Positions 36,597 through 45,341 of a stretch of DNA of 64,000 nucleotides are shown here, one piece after another. Every line of letters begins with the position of its first letter. The stretch's first letter is position 1. Source of the DNA: Candidatus Hydrogenedentota bacterium (GTDB lineage: Bacteria > Hydrogenedentota > Hydrogenedentia > Hydrogenedentales > SLHB01); the NCBI GenBank assembly GCA_020848835.1, contig JADLHJ010000069.1, forward strand, positions 1 through 64,000. Direction: 5' to 3'. The notes under the pieces were generated by a model. It had not been told where the DNA came from. It did no database searches and worked only from the letters and a program-made list of their open reading frames with translations. A program made the position numbers and the translations under genes.

Positions 36597-37843
36597 GTGG
36601 GCCCCGGTTCATGACCCTTGGTCGCATTTCGCGCGTCGTACACCAGTTTCGCCTCGCGCACCAGCCGGGCATAATCGAAGGAACTATGCGCGGTTGAAAT
36701 CACAACACAATCAAAATCGTCATACGTCATTGACAGATGCAGCGATTCCATGCGCGTTCCCGCCCAGTCGATCTGGGGAACGTAGGGATCGATATACGAA
36801 ACATCGGCGCCTTTGTTCCGCAGAAGTCCGATAATATCGAGCGCGGGCGATTCACGTGTGTCGTTCACATCCTGTTTGTACGCCACTCCCAGAATGAGAA
36901 TCTTGCTGCCATTGATGCTTTTTCGCACATTGTTCAAAGCGTCGGCGATTTGCGTCACGACATATTCCGGCATGCTAGAGTTAATCGCCGTTGCCAACTC
37001 GATAAACCTCGCCGTGTACTGCATTGTCTTCATCTTCCAGGACAGGTACAGGGGATCGATGGGTATGCAATGCCCGCCTAAGCCCGGCCCGGGATAAAAT
37101 GCCATGAAGCCAAAGGGTTTAGTTCTCGCGGCGTCGATCACCTCCCAAACATCGACGTTGAGGTGCTTGCACATGATGGCAAGTTCATTGACCAGGCCAA
37201 TGTTAATTGCGCGGTAAGTGTTCTCGAGTAGCTTTACCATTTCCGCCGCGCTCGGACTGGATACCGGAATGAGTGTATCCACCGCATGCCCGTACAGTTC
37301 CTGCGCCCGCGCTGTACAGGCCGGGGTCATGCCGCCTATGATCTTCGGTGTATTGCGCGTGTGCCACTTCGGATTGCCCGGATCAACGCGCTCGGGAGAA
37401 AACGCTAGAAAAAAATCCGTCCCAACGCACAGGCCGGACTCTTCGAGCCGCGGTAACACCAGTTCATCGGTGGTGCCAGGATACGTGGTGCTCTCGAGGA
37501 CAATGAGCATGCCCTTGTGCAGGTGCTTTGCAACCTCGTCCACCGCGGCGACAATGTACGAGATATCGGGATCCATGGTTTTTGTGAGGGGCGTCGGAAC
37601 ACACACACACACAGCATCGATATCGCGTAGCACGGAGAAATCCGTAGTTACATCGAACACACCATTGTGGATGGATTCGCGCAACACATCCAATCCGACG
37701 TCGAGAACATGCGTCTCCCCCTGAGCGATACGTGCCACCTTGTTTGCATCGACATCAATGCCCGTGACGCGCAACCCGCCGCGGCAAAACTCCAGCGCCA
37801 GCGGCAGCCCAACATATCCCAGACCAATTACCCCAACACGCAT
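36575..37843 (-). CDS. wbpA: UDP-N-acetylglucosamine 6-dehydrogenase (WbpA type)
   Basis: The protein has 422 residues. GLGYVGLPLALEF Rossmann motif, LAFSPERVDPGN, catalytic Cys259 in GLGGHCIPIDPLYLSWK, and a C-terminal LGVAYKQDVNDTRESPALDI. These are characteristic of WbpA/WbpO-like dehydrogenases that convert UDP-GlcNAc (or UDP-GalNAc) to the uronic acid. It would start the UDP-2,3-diacetamido-dideoxyuronate route served by the genes at 25094, 29163 and 26114. Exact substrate is inferred from family and neighbours. Confidence 0.9.
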   Translation of the reverse strand: MRVGVIGLGYVGLPLALEFCRGGLRVTGIDVDANKVARIAQGETHVLDVGLDVLRESIHNGVFDVTTDFSVLRDIDAVCVCVPTPLTKTMDPDISYIVAAVDEVAKHLHKGMLIVLESTTYPGTTDELVLPRLEESGLCVGTDFFLAFSPERVDPGNPKWHTRNTPKIIGGMTPACTARAQELYGHAVDTLIPVSSPSAAEMVKLLENTYRAINIGLVNELAIMCKHLNVDVWEVIDAARTKPFGFMAFYPGPGLGGHCIPIDPLYLSWKMKTMQYTARFIELATAINSSMPEYVVTQIADALNNVRKSINGSKILILGVAYKQDVNDTRESPALDIIGLLRNKGADVSYIDPYVPQIDWAGTRMESLHLSMTYDDFDCVVISTAHSSFDYARLVREAKLVYDARNATKGHEPGPTCSIVKL

Positions 37844-37869
37844 AGTTAATATGACCCCTTACTGAGAAA

Positions 37870-38673
37870 TTAAAGTTGCGCCAACCGCCGCATGCAGATC
37901 AAGATATTCGGCCGCATCGCAAGGGCGCGACTGTAACTTTCGCGCGCAAATTCCCGATCGCCCGCGAGATCGGCTTTCAGCGCCCGTAACAGTTGACCTT
38001 CCGCAAGAGACTCCGCTTCGCGCGCATCTGCGCGTTGAAAAGCCTCGTCCCACAGTCCAAGCAAGAGAAATAACCAAAGCGACTGGCCCAGTCCGTCGAG
38101 TTTGCCTTTGTATTGCTCATCAATTAACGTAATGGCTCGGTCACGCTCAGAAACGCGCGCGTTCCAGTAGCTGCCAAACGCCTTATTTGCCGCAGCGTAA
38201 TCGCCCTGCTCAAACTGTACCTGCGCTAGCGCATAACTTGATCGCCCTTCATCGTAGCCGGATGTCTCGAGGAGCGTGCGGGCGGATTCCAAGTCGCCGC
38301 GCAACAAGGTAATTTGCGCCTTGTCCCATGCACTGGCTTCTCCGTAGATTTCGCCGGCGACTGCAAGGCGTTCGAGGGTTTCCAATACGCTCGGCAGACC
38401 AGCGAGTTGTGGTCCTAGTTGACGTGACACGTCGGGCCACAGCGAAGGCGTGAGAGAAAGTGCTTTTGCGAGTTGCGCCTGCGCGACTTCGAACTTGCCT
38501 TGCAGTAATGCGCCTTCCGCGTTGGCGACGAGTGACAATGCGTGCTGGCGCTGGGTCCAGTTCATCCCAAAACGCCGCGCGGCAGCGAGAACCCCTAGGC
38601 ACAAGCCCGCGACGATCACCCATACGATGAAGTTGGTCGCCAAATATCGGATTCGCGCATCTGCTTTGGGCAT
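37870..38673 (-). CDS. Membrane-anchored TPR-like protein
   Basis: The protein has 267 residues from ATG 38673, chosen because GAGGAA lies 8 bases before it and it gives an N-terminal anchor; an upstream in-frame start would overlap the sugar transferase gene. One membrane segment (about 10-34, LATNFIVWVIVAGLCLGVLAAA) is followed by helical repeats with TPR spacing (AEGALLQGKFEVAQAQLAKALSL, RGDLESARTLLETSGYDEG, EQGDYAAANKAF, RALAMRPNILIC). Third TPR-bearing membrane protein of the locus. Likely a scaffold for the assembly machinery. Confidence 0.8.
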   Translation of the reverse strand: MPKADARIRYLATNFIVWVIVAGLCLGVLAAARRFGMNWTQRQHALSLVANAEGALLQGKFEVAQAQLAKALSLTPSLWPDVSRQLGPQLAGLPSVLETLERLAVAGEIYGEASAWDKAQITLLRGDLESARTLLETSGYDEGRSSYALAQVQFEQGDYAAANKAFGSYWNARVSERDRAITLIDEQYKGKLDGLGQSLWLFLLLGLWDEAFQRADAREAESLAEGQLLRALKADLAGDREFARESYSRALAMRPNILICMRRLAQL

Positions 38674-38684
38674 GTCTACTTCCT

Positions 38685-40307
38685 CTAATACGAATCGCCG
38701 ATGCGCAGCACGACGGGTACTGTCTTGAACAGGGTCTGGACGTCGAGCCAAAGCGACCAGTTCTCAATATATTGTACGTCGAGGCGAATCATCTCATCGT
38801 AGCTCAAGCGACTACGCCCGCCAACTTGCCACAATCCGGTAATCCCCGGGCGGATGAGTAAGCGCTTATAGTGCCAATCCTCGTACTGCTCCACTTCGTA
38901 TGGAAGCGGCGGGCGCGGGCCCACCAAGCTCATCTCGCCCCGCAACACATTGATCAATTGCGGTAGTTCATCGATACTGAGTTTCCGAATGAACTTGCCG
39001 AAGCGCGTGATGCGCGGATCGTCCGCAATTTTATAGATCGGTTTGCCGTCCTTGTCTACGGCCGCGGCCTGCTTTGACTTGATCAGTGATTCGATGTACT
39101 GCTGGTGGATGCTGGGGTCATTATTATCCCGCATGGATCGAAACTTCAGAAAATTGAAGACACGGCCATTCAATCCGACGCGTTTCTGCCGGAAGATGAT
39201 TGGTCCAGGCGAATCCAGCTTTACCATAAGTGCGGTCGCCACCATCAAAGGCGACAAGACTAGCAACGCCGCGAGTGACACAAAGATGTCCATCGCGCGT
39301 TTCAAAAGTTGGGGCCATTGTGCGTATAGTCCCGTGCGAGCGACATTCAAAAGGCACACGCTGCCCACGTACTCTGTTCGCGCCTCCGTGTGGAAAGCGG
39401 GATAAAACGGCGCCACCATGCGCAGGTCCACCGCCATTTGCCAACATGTCTGCGCGATGGTCTGACGTTGCTCCACGGAGAGAGTTGCGAAGTCGGCGGC
39501 GATAATCAATTCATCTAGATCGCTTTCATTAATAATTCGATCAAGTTCATCTACAGGGCCGAGGAGTCTTGCGCCGGCATTCTCCGTAATCGTATCGCCA
39601 TCGCACGTGATGATGCCAGAGAGATTGTACTCGGACGAAGTTTGGGAAAAGAGCGAGATGAGCTCCTGCGCGCCCTTGTTGAAACCAAGTACCGCGACGC
39701 GCGTGCGGCCAAAATCGAAAATCTGTAACGCAAGCAGTCCAATCAAAAGCGCCGATCGCACCAGCAGCATCCCTACCAGCAGCACGAGCGCCACGTAGAT
39801 GAAATATAAGCCTGAAATTTTCGCCGCACTTTCGACAGTCAATGGCTCGTACGCCATTCCCAACACGTAAAGCGCCGCTGTAATAAGCGCTGTGCAACGA
39901 AAGATTTTGCCCAACGCACCAAATGGAACGATATGCGTGCGCGACACCGTATACAGACGCAACCATTGCGCAGTTACCAGTTGCACCAGCGGCGCAACGA
40001 GGAGCAGCGCTGCATATGGGCGAAATTCCGTTGAGAATAAGGTGTTGAGGACAAGCCAGGGCAAATTAACGATACCTTGGGCTTGTGATTGCAACGCATC
40101 GGGGAACCCGTTCTCCATGAGGAATGCCGTAACTACCGCCGCCGCCGCAACGCAGACGCCCCCCAAGCGCTGTGTGAGGAGCAAATGGCCGCGCCGCCGC
40201 CGCGTGTGTACCTGCCAACCTGCGGACACATTGAGCTCGCCCGCCGAAGCCGAAATCTTGGCTGCGGTCGTGCTCTGTATGCCAGTTCCCAGCTGGTGTT
40301 CAGCCAT
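38685..40307 (-). CDS. Undecaprenyl-phosphate sugar-1-phosphate transferase (WbaP/WcaJ type)
   Basis: The protein has 540 residues. Four to five membrane segments at about 35-190, a CoA-binding-like cytosolic domain (about 200-320), then the catalytic Bac_transf domain: RAMDIFVSLAALLVLSPL membrane hairpin, DSPGPIIFRQKRVG, FKFRSM-like FLKFRSM, LSIDELPQLINVLRGEMSLVGPRP and PGITGLWQV. It puts the first sugar phosphate onto undecaprenyl phosphate and so starts each repeat unit. The 120 bp before it contain no gene and must hold its promoter. Confidence 0.95.
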   Translation of the reverse strand: MAEHQLGTGIQSTTAAKISASAGELNVSAGWQVHTRRRRGHLLLTQRLGGVCVAAAAVVTAFLMENGFPDALQSQAQGIVNLPWLVLNTLFSTEFRPYAALLLVAPLVQLVTAQWLRLYTVSRTHIVPFGALGKIFRCTALITAALYVLGMAYEPLTVESAAKISGLYFIYVALVLLVGMLLVRSALLIGLLALQIFDFGRTRVAVLGFNKGAQELISLFSQTSSEYNLSGIITCDGDTITENAGARLLGPVDELDRIINESDLDELIIAADFATLSVEQRQTIAQTCWQMAVDLRMVAPFYPAFHTEARTEYVGSVCLLNVARTGLYAQWPQLLKRAMDIFVSLAALLVLSPLMVATALMVKLDSPGPIIFRQKRVGLNGRVFNFLKFRSMRDNNDPSIHQQYIESLIKSKQAAAVDKDGKPIYKIADDPRITRFGKFIRKLSIDELPQLINVLRGEMSLVGPRPPLPYEVEQYEDWHYKRLLIRPGITGLWQVGGRSRLSYDEMIRLDVQYIENWSLWLDVQTLFKTVPVVLRIGDSY

Positions 40308-40428
40308 ATCCGGTCGGTCTTCCGTCAGTGGTTATGGAGCGCCGGGTGAACTATCCCCCTCACCTGCGCAATTACCGTCGCCCAGTCTGCCGAAGTATAT
40401 CAAGACAGCAGAGTGAGGGAAAGGAATG

Positions 40429-41856
40429 CTAACCGGTGAGAAACGCGCGAATATGCTGGTTGACCGTGCGCCCATCGCCCGCCCAGCCGCCGAGTTCGCG
40501 CACCGTTTCGATGAGTTGCCAATACAGCGCGTCGTAACCGGGATCACGGGCGCCGCCAAAAAGAATGGGATGCCACACGACCGACGCGCACCCGCCGCTG
40601 CGCTGGAGCAGTTTTAGTTCTTCGGTAATTCGGGGCAACGCCTCCGAAGCGGACAACCCCAGGTACGTGCGTAGTGTTACGTCCATCAACACCAGCGGGA
40701 TTTCGAGCACGCGGTACGGCCGATCCTCGGCAAGGTTGTACGGAAAGTATGGGTGCGAAAAACCAGATCGCGATCCGCAGGCGTCGGGGTATCCCATCGA
40801 CATATCGTATTCGATTCCCGCCTGCTCCTGCGCAGTAAAGAGAGCATCGTAGTGAAACGACAGGTAGTGCTGACGCGACCCTAATGGTCGAGCCAAATAT
40901 GCGCCGAGCGTACGCACTTCTTCAAGATACCACTCTATGCGTTCGGTCGAACGATAGCTCCCATGCAGGCACATGTCGAAGCCCGCATCGAGAATAGGTT
41001 GCAGATATCGCTGGACACTCGAGTCGTCGATTGTATAGGTCACGTCGTTTGGATGTCGCGACGCCACGGCGATCTGATATGACGCGCGCACTCCACACGA
41101 TATTTCTCGGCGCACCAAATCCGGCACCGTGAGGTAGGGATTTTTGCCGCGCATCGCGGCGTGTAGCAGCGCCATGCTGACGCGCAGAGCGTCGCCAAGG
41201 CTGCGATGAGTCACGAGTTGCCTTAGGACAGATTTCGCTCCCATCGTCACCGTCTCGCCAATGCCACGGGGGATAAAGTCCTCGTCGTGCGACAGCACAA
41301 CACCGAATGTTCGCACGTCCGGCCATCGATTTCTCAACTCGAACCGTTCGCGTAAAGGTAGATGCACCGAGCGCAATTCCGCCAGCAATACACACGCGTA
41401 GTCATCCACCACGGTCTGCGGAATGTAGAGCCGCTTAAAAACACTATCCGCACACATCGCTCGTGAGCCGCTGTTCCGATCAGGCGGGATACGCTCAGAC
41501 CAACTCGACAGAAAATAGAATGCGTTTGCCGGCAAATCCCAGCGGATCAAGTTTGGCTTGGAGCCCGGCCAGGCAGTCTCATCAAATACGACTGGTACGC
41601 CCTGCGCCGTTCCAGCGTCAATTACATCGGACTGCCCGCTGAAGAAGTCCCATGCGCGCGACGAACAGTAGATCCCAAGCGCGCCATCCGGCACAGATGC
41701 TTCCGAAGTCGTGTACACAATGGAGGCTGGCGCTTCGCCGGTATCATCGTACGCAACGCGCACGCGCCAGGCGAGGAATAGGGTATCGAATACGTAACGA
41801 GCTTTGGCGCGCGCGTGCGCAGGACAATCGAGACGCACAACGATTGGCTCGGACAC
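40429..41856 (-). CDS. Polysaccharide deacetylase-like protein
   Basis: The protein has 475 residues and no signal peptide. The N-terminal about 170 residues are an uncharacterised domain; the C-terminal part is a NodB-like barrel: VVLSHDEDF (metal-binding Asp-Asp type motif), MCLHGSYRST, RQHYLSFHYD and VWHPILFGG near the end. Long deacetylase-like proteins of this kind are frequent in exopolysaccharide loci, but several lack proven activity. The absence of a signal suggests it acts on nucleotide- or lipid-linked sugars inside the cell, unless export is non-classical. Divergent from the polymerase gene at 42005. Confidence 0.8.
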   Translation of the reverse strand: MSEPIVVRLDCPAHARAKARYVFDTLFLAWRVRVAYDDTGEAPASIVYTTSEASVPDGALGIYCSSRAWDFFSGQSDVIDAGTAQGVPVVFDETAWPGSKPNLIRWDLPANAFYFLSSWSERIPPDRNSGSRAMCADSVFKRLYIPQTVVDDYACVLLAELRSVHLPLRERFELRNRWPDVRTFGVVLSHDEDFIPRGIGETVTMGAKSVLRQLVTHRSLGDALRVSMALLHAAMRGKNPYLTVPDLVRREISCGVRASYQIAVASRHPNDVTYTIDDSSVQRYLQPILDAGFDMCLHGSYRSTERIEWYLEEVRTLGAYLARPLGSRQHYLSFHYDALFTAQEQAGIEYDMSMGYPDACGSRSGFSHPYFPYNLAEDRPYRVLEIPLVLMDVTLRTYLGLSASEALPRITEELKLLQRSGGCASVVWHPILFGGARDPGYDALYWQLIETVRELGGWAGDGRTVNQHIRAFLTG

Positions 41857-42004
41857 AGCATTTCCCCATGATTTCTAGCGTAACGCACGCCCATCATGGC
41901 AAGCTGCGCGCATGCAATCAATTTGCGTTGTAAGTGGAACTCTCCCGAGGAATTCCGCAGAATGCCCGGAATTCGTAGCATTGCTAGGCGACAGGTGTAC
42001 TCGA

Positions 42005-43915
42005 ATGCAATATCAACACCGCATCGTGCGGATTCTCCATACCGGTATCGCTCTGTACGCCGTTACACTCGTGCTCGCTGTATTCCCTTACTCCTCCTTG
42101 CCGACCGTTGACATCAAGATTCTGATTACGCACATGGCGTCCTTCATCTTGCTTGCCGTTTATGGCCTCGGCCTGTGGCGCGGTCACGCGCCCGCTCGGT
42201 ACCCCCGCTTGCTGCTTCTCCCAATCATCATTTTCACCACATTGTATGCATTCGCCGCACTTGCATCGCCCTATCCGGAAAACGCGCTCGTCATGACCGC
42301 GCGGCTCTTCTCTTGCGCCGGAGTCTATTTCATCACGGCGATCGCGTTCAGCTACGCGCAACAGGTATCCCGATTGTTGATCACCGTGGTCATCGCCGTG
42401 GGCGTCGCGTCCGTTTACGGTTTCATACAGTGCGTGGGACTGGACCCGCTGCCATGGGACATCTCACAGGCCGCGCAGGATCAACTTCGACATCTGCCCA
42501 GCACTTTCGGCAATCCCAATCTCGCCGGACACGTACTCACGCTCGCAGTATTGTGCTCGGTGTATCTAGCGGCACAGCCAGCCACCCGGTGGGCGGGCCT
42601 TTTGTTGCCGCTTTTTTTGGCGCACCTCATGCTCACGCAACACAGGGCAAGTTGGGTAGGGTTGGCGATTGCGGTCGTCTTCGCGGTGACTGCGTGGCGC
42701 ACGCGCGCTATCACTACCGGCATCGAGCGTGGCGTGAGATCGACAATAACGCGTTTTGTGCTGGTGGTTATTGGAATTGGTGTCGTCGCGACAGCCGTGC
42801 TCGCGATGCAGAAAGATTTTCGCGCACCCACGGATACCTCATTGCTCTTGCGGTACAACGCTTTTTACAGCGGAGCGCAAATGGTCGTCGATCGCCCGCT
42901 TCTAGGTTTTGGCCCTGACAATTATCGAATCTTCAATATCCAATACTGGACGCCTTATGAACAGGAGCACTTTGCACGCAACCGAATGCTGAATGAGCAT
43001 CCGCACAATGAATTTCTGTTCGCGGCAATCAGCGCGGGTGTTCCGGGGCTTTTGCTTTACATTTTCATTCTGAGTCGTACATTCGTATCTGGGCTTGCAA
43101 TATATTTCGGCGCGCTCGACGTGACCGCGCGGCACTTCGGCCTCATGTGCGCTACTTTTGCGCTTGTGTTCGCCGTTGACGGTATGCTTGGATTCAACCT
43201 GTGCGCGCCGGTTTCCGGCGGCCTCCTGTTCTTGATACTTGGCGCTTTGGATGGCGTTTACACCGCCGCCGCGCCTAACCACATCATCAATTTGCGGCGT
43301 TACCGGGCTGCGGTGACGGCGAGCGTGATGATTTCGAGTATCTGCGCAGGAACGGGCATCGCGGTATTCGCAAGCCAGGTTTACATCGCACGAGGTCAAA
43401 GCGCGATGTACTGGAAATATTATAACACCGCGGCTGCTCAATTCGATCGTGCCGCAACTCTTACTCCATGGAACTGGATGCCCTTCTATTACGAAGCAAG
43501 AACGCATGCGGCAGCGGGAGATCTGACCCGCGCGCTGCGTCTGACTAACGCCAGTTTGGAGCTAAATCCGCAGTATGTGTCATCGCTGCTGGATGCGGCA
43601 TTCTTTGAATTCAATCTCGCGGCAACTGAATCAGCAACTACACTACCGGGTACATTGGAAACCGCGCGCGAGTTTGCACGAAGAGCTCAAAAGCTCTGCC
43701 CGACACTGCCCGAGGCCGAGGACCTTTTAGGTAGGGCGGCGTTCCTCGAAGCTAGTCGACTCACGATCGAGGACCCTAAGCAGTTGAAGGAATTCAACCG
43801 ACTTATGAATCAAGCGGCGGACCATTTCTCCTGCGCCATTGCCTATGGCGCATCAAATGTCAATGAATTGTCGGAGTTGACTGCCAAGACCAGAGCTATG
43901 GCTTCGGTTCCGTAA
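42005..43915 (+). CDS. Wzy/O-antigen ligase-like polymerase with TPRs, third copy
   Basis: The protein has 636 residues from ATG 42005 (AGG 10 bases before); the upstream ATG at 41912 would add 31 polar residues before the first membrane segment. About 12 membrane segments, with the polymerase loop including LLRYNAFYSGAQMVVDRPLLGFGPDNY and the conserved NEHPHNEFLF. The tail (about 480-630) has TPR-like repeats (YKYYNTAAAQFDRAATLTPWNWMPFYYEA in part, GDLTRALRLTNASLELNP). It precedes the Wzz-like gene, as expected for a Wzy-dependent system. This makes three polymerase/ligase proteins in one locus. Confidence 0.88.
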   Translation: MQYQHRIVRILHTGIALYAVTLVLAVFPYSSLPTVDIKILITHMASFILLAVYGLGLWRGHAPARYPRLLLLPIIIFTTLYAFAALASPYPENALVMTARLFSCAGVYFITAIAFSYAQQVSRLLITVVIAVGVASVYGFIQCVGLDPLPWDISQAAQDQLRHLPSTFGNPNLAGHVLTLAVLCSVYLAAQPATRWAGLLLPLFLAHLMLTQHRASWVGLAIAVVFAVTAWRTRAITTGIERGVRSTITRFVLVVIGIGVVATAVLAMQKDFRAPTDTSLLLRYNAFYSGAQMVVDRPLLGFGPDNYRIFNIQYWTPYEQEHFARNRMLNEHPHNEFLFAAISAGVPGLLLYIFILSRTFVSGLAIYFGALDVTARHFGLMCATFALVFAVDGMLGFNLCAPVSGGLLFLILGALDGVYTAAAPNHIINLRRYRAAVTASVMISSICAGTGIAVFASQVYIARGQSAMYWKYYNTAAAQFDRAATLTPWNWMPFYYEARTHAAAGDLTRALRLTNASLELNPQYVSSLLDAAFFEFNLAATESATTLPGTLETAREFARRAQKLCPTLPEAEDLLGRAAFLEASRLTIEDPKQLKEFNRLMNQAADHFSCAIAYGASNVNELSELTAKTRAMASVP

Positions 43916-43982
43916 GTCTCGCGCCGTCTAGACTCAAAGAAATGGCGTCTGATAAACTTCCTCGGGTCCAATGGAGAACTTC

Positions 43983-45326
43983 ATGCAACTTTCACCCTTA
44001 TCCATACTTTCCGCGTTGTGGAAACACAGGTGGCTTATAATGACAGCGTCAATCGTCGCTGGCTTAATTGGCATTGTTAAAGCTTTCGTCACCCCGGATA
44101 ACTATGAGGCGCAGAAAATCCTCGTCGTGACTTCCGTTGACCTCACAGCTGCCCAGTCCGCGAAGGGTGAAGTCTCACTTACCTCGTCGATTCAGGAACC
44201 GTTGAGTCCGAAAGTCTACGCGGATTTGCTAAGTGCGCCTAACCTGTTGGGGGAAGTTTACGTGCGTCTTCTCAAGGAAGTCACAATTACGGAAGGCGAC
44301 TACCCTAACCTAACATCATTTTCCAACGAACTTTCCGCTAGCGTCACAATCGTGGACCAGACTGCACGGCCCGTCCTGTACTCCCCTATCATCACTTTAC
44401 TGGCTCGAGGACATGATCCCGAAAAGCTTCGGCATATCGTTGAGAAGTGGGCCGTGACCGCCACCGAGTGGTCACGCACAATTGGCGAGATTCGTACCGC
44501 CGCTGCGGCAGAGCAACTAAAAATTGAAAGCAATCGCGTGTCCCTCGAACTGGCTGACTTGCAGGCCGCGATGGCTAATGAGCGAGGAAAATGGAACGTC
44601 GAGATTATGAGAAAGGAGCTCGAAGGACGGCAACTGCTAATGGCCGAAACTGAAAAGGCCCAAAGCGAAGCTGAGCGCGATTTGCGCGGCAGCGAAGATA
44701 CCCTGAAAGCAGTACGCGAAGCAAAAGCGGGAGTGCCCGAAAAGGTCCAATTATACCGCTCGCCTTCTGATGACGCTTACTTCATTTTGAAAGCAACTGG
44801 CGATCAAAAAGCCGTCGCCGACGCCGAGAAATCGGGAATGATTAACGAATTCTTTAATCCAAACTACAGCGAATTAGAAAGACTCGAAACCGAGAATTTG
44901 GGAGCAGTTTCATCGTCGCGAGCAAAGCTAGAAACCGCAAAGCAGCAACTAGAAACACTTCGAGCCAAGCAAGATGAACAAAGCGTCCTGGCGGCGGAAC
45001 ATGAAGAACTGCAGAATCGTATGATGGCCAACGTTAAGGCGGGGCTTGACATGTACGGACAGATTGCATCAGCCGAACGTGTATTGAACACGATGCAATC
45101 TCTCGCAACAGCCACAAACGAAAACGGTGTCACCCCCCTTGGCCTGAACCAACTTCGAAAAGAAGTAAGCCCCGTCATCACGAGCGCGTTTATGGGCCAA
45201 GGCAGAAAGATGTACGTCATTTTGTACGTGGCCCTAGCCTTTGGGCTATCGAGCCTATACGCAATATTCGTTGAGGTTGTCCGGCCTGCAATCCTTCACT
45301 ACATGCGCGGCGTGCAAGATGCTTAG
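43983..45326 (+). CDS. Wzz-like polysaccharide co-polymerase
   Basis: The protein has 447 residues from ATG 43983, six bases after GGAG; ATG 43971 would add four residues. Membrane segment near 18-38 (HRWLIMTASIVAGLIGIVKAF), a periplasmic domain with a long coiled coil (about 165-375), and a second membrane segment near the end (VILYVALAFGLSSLYAIF). This is the layout of chain-length regulators (PCP family). There is no C-terminal kinase domain and no separate tyrosine kinase gene. It likely sets polymer length together with the polymerase just upstream (67 bp). Confidence 0.87.
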   Translation: MQLSPLSILSALWKHRWLIMTASIVAGLIGIVKAFVTPDNYEAQKILVVTSVDLTAAQSAKGEVSLTSSIQEPLSPKVYADLLSAPNLLGEVYVRLLKEVTITEGDYPNLTSFSNELSASVTIVDQTARPVLYSPIITLLARGHDPEKLRHIVEKWAVTATEWSRTIGEIRTAAAAEQLKIESNRVSLELADLQAAMANERGKWNVEIMRKELEGRQLLMAETEKAQSEAERDLRGSEDTLKAVREAKAGVPEKVQLYRSPSDDAYFILKATGDQKAVADAEKSGMINEFFNPNYSELERLETENLGAVSSSRAKLETAKQQLETLRAKQDEQSVLAAEHEELQNRMMANVKAGLDMYGQIASAERVLNTMQSLATATNENGVTPLGLNQLRKEVSPVITSAFMGQGRKMYVILYVALAFGLSSLYAIFVEVVRPAILHYMRGVQDA

Positions 45327-45341
45327 GACTTTACCTTCTTG

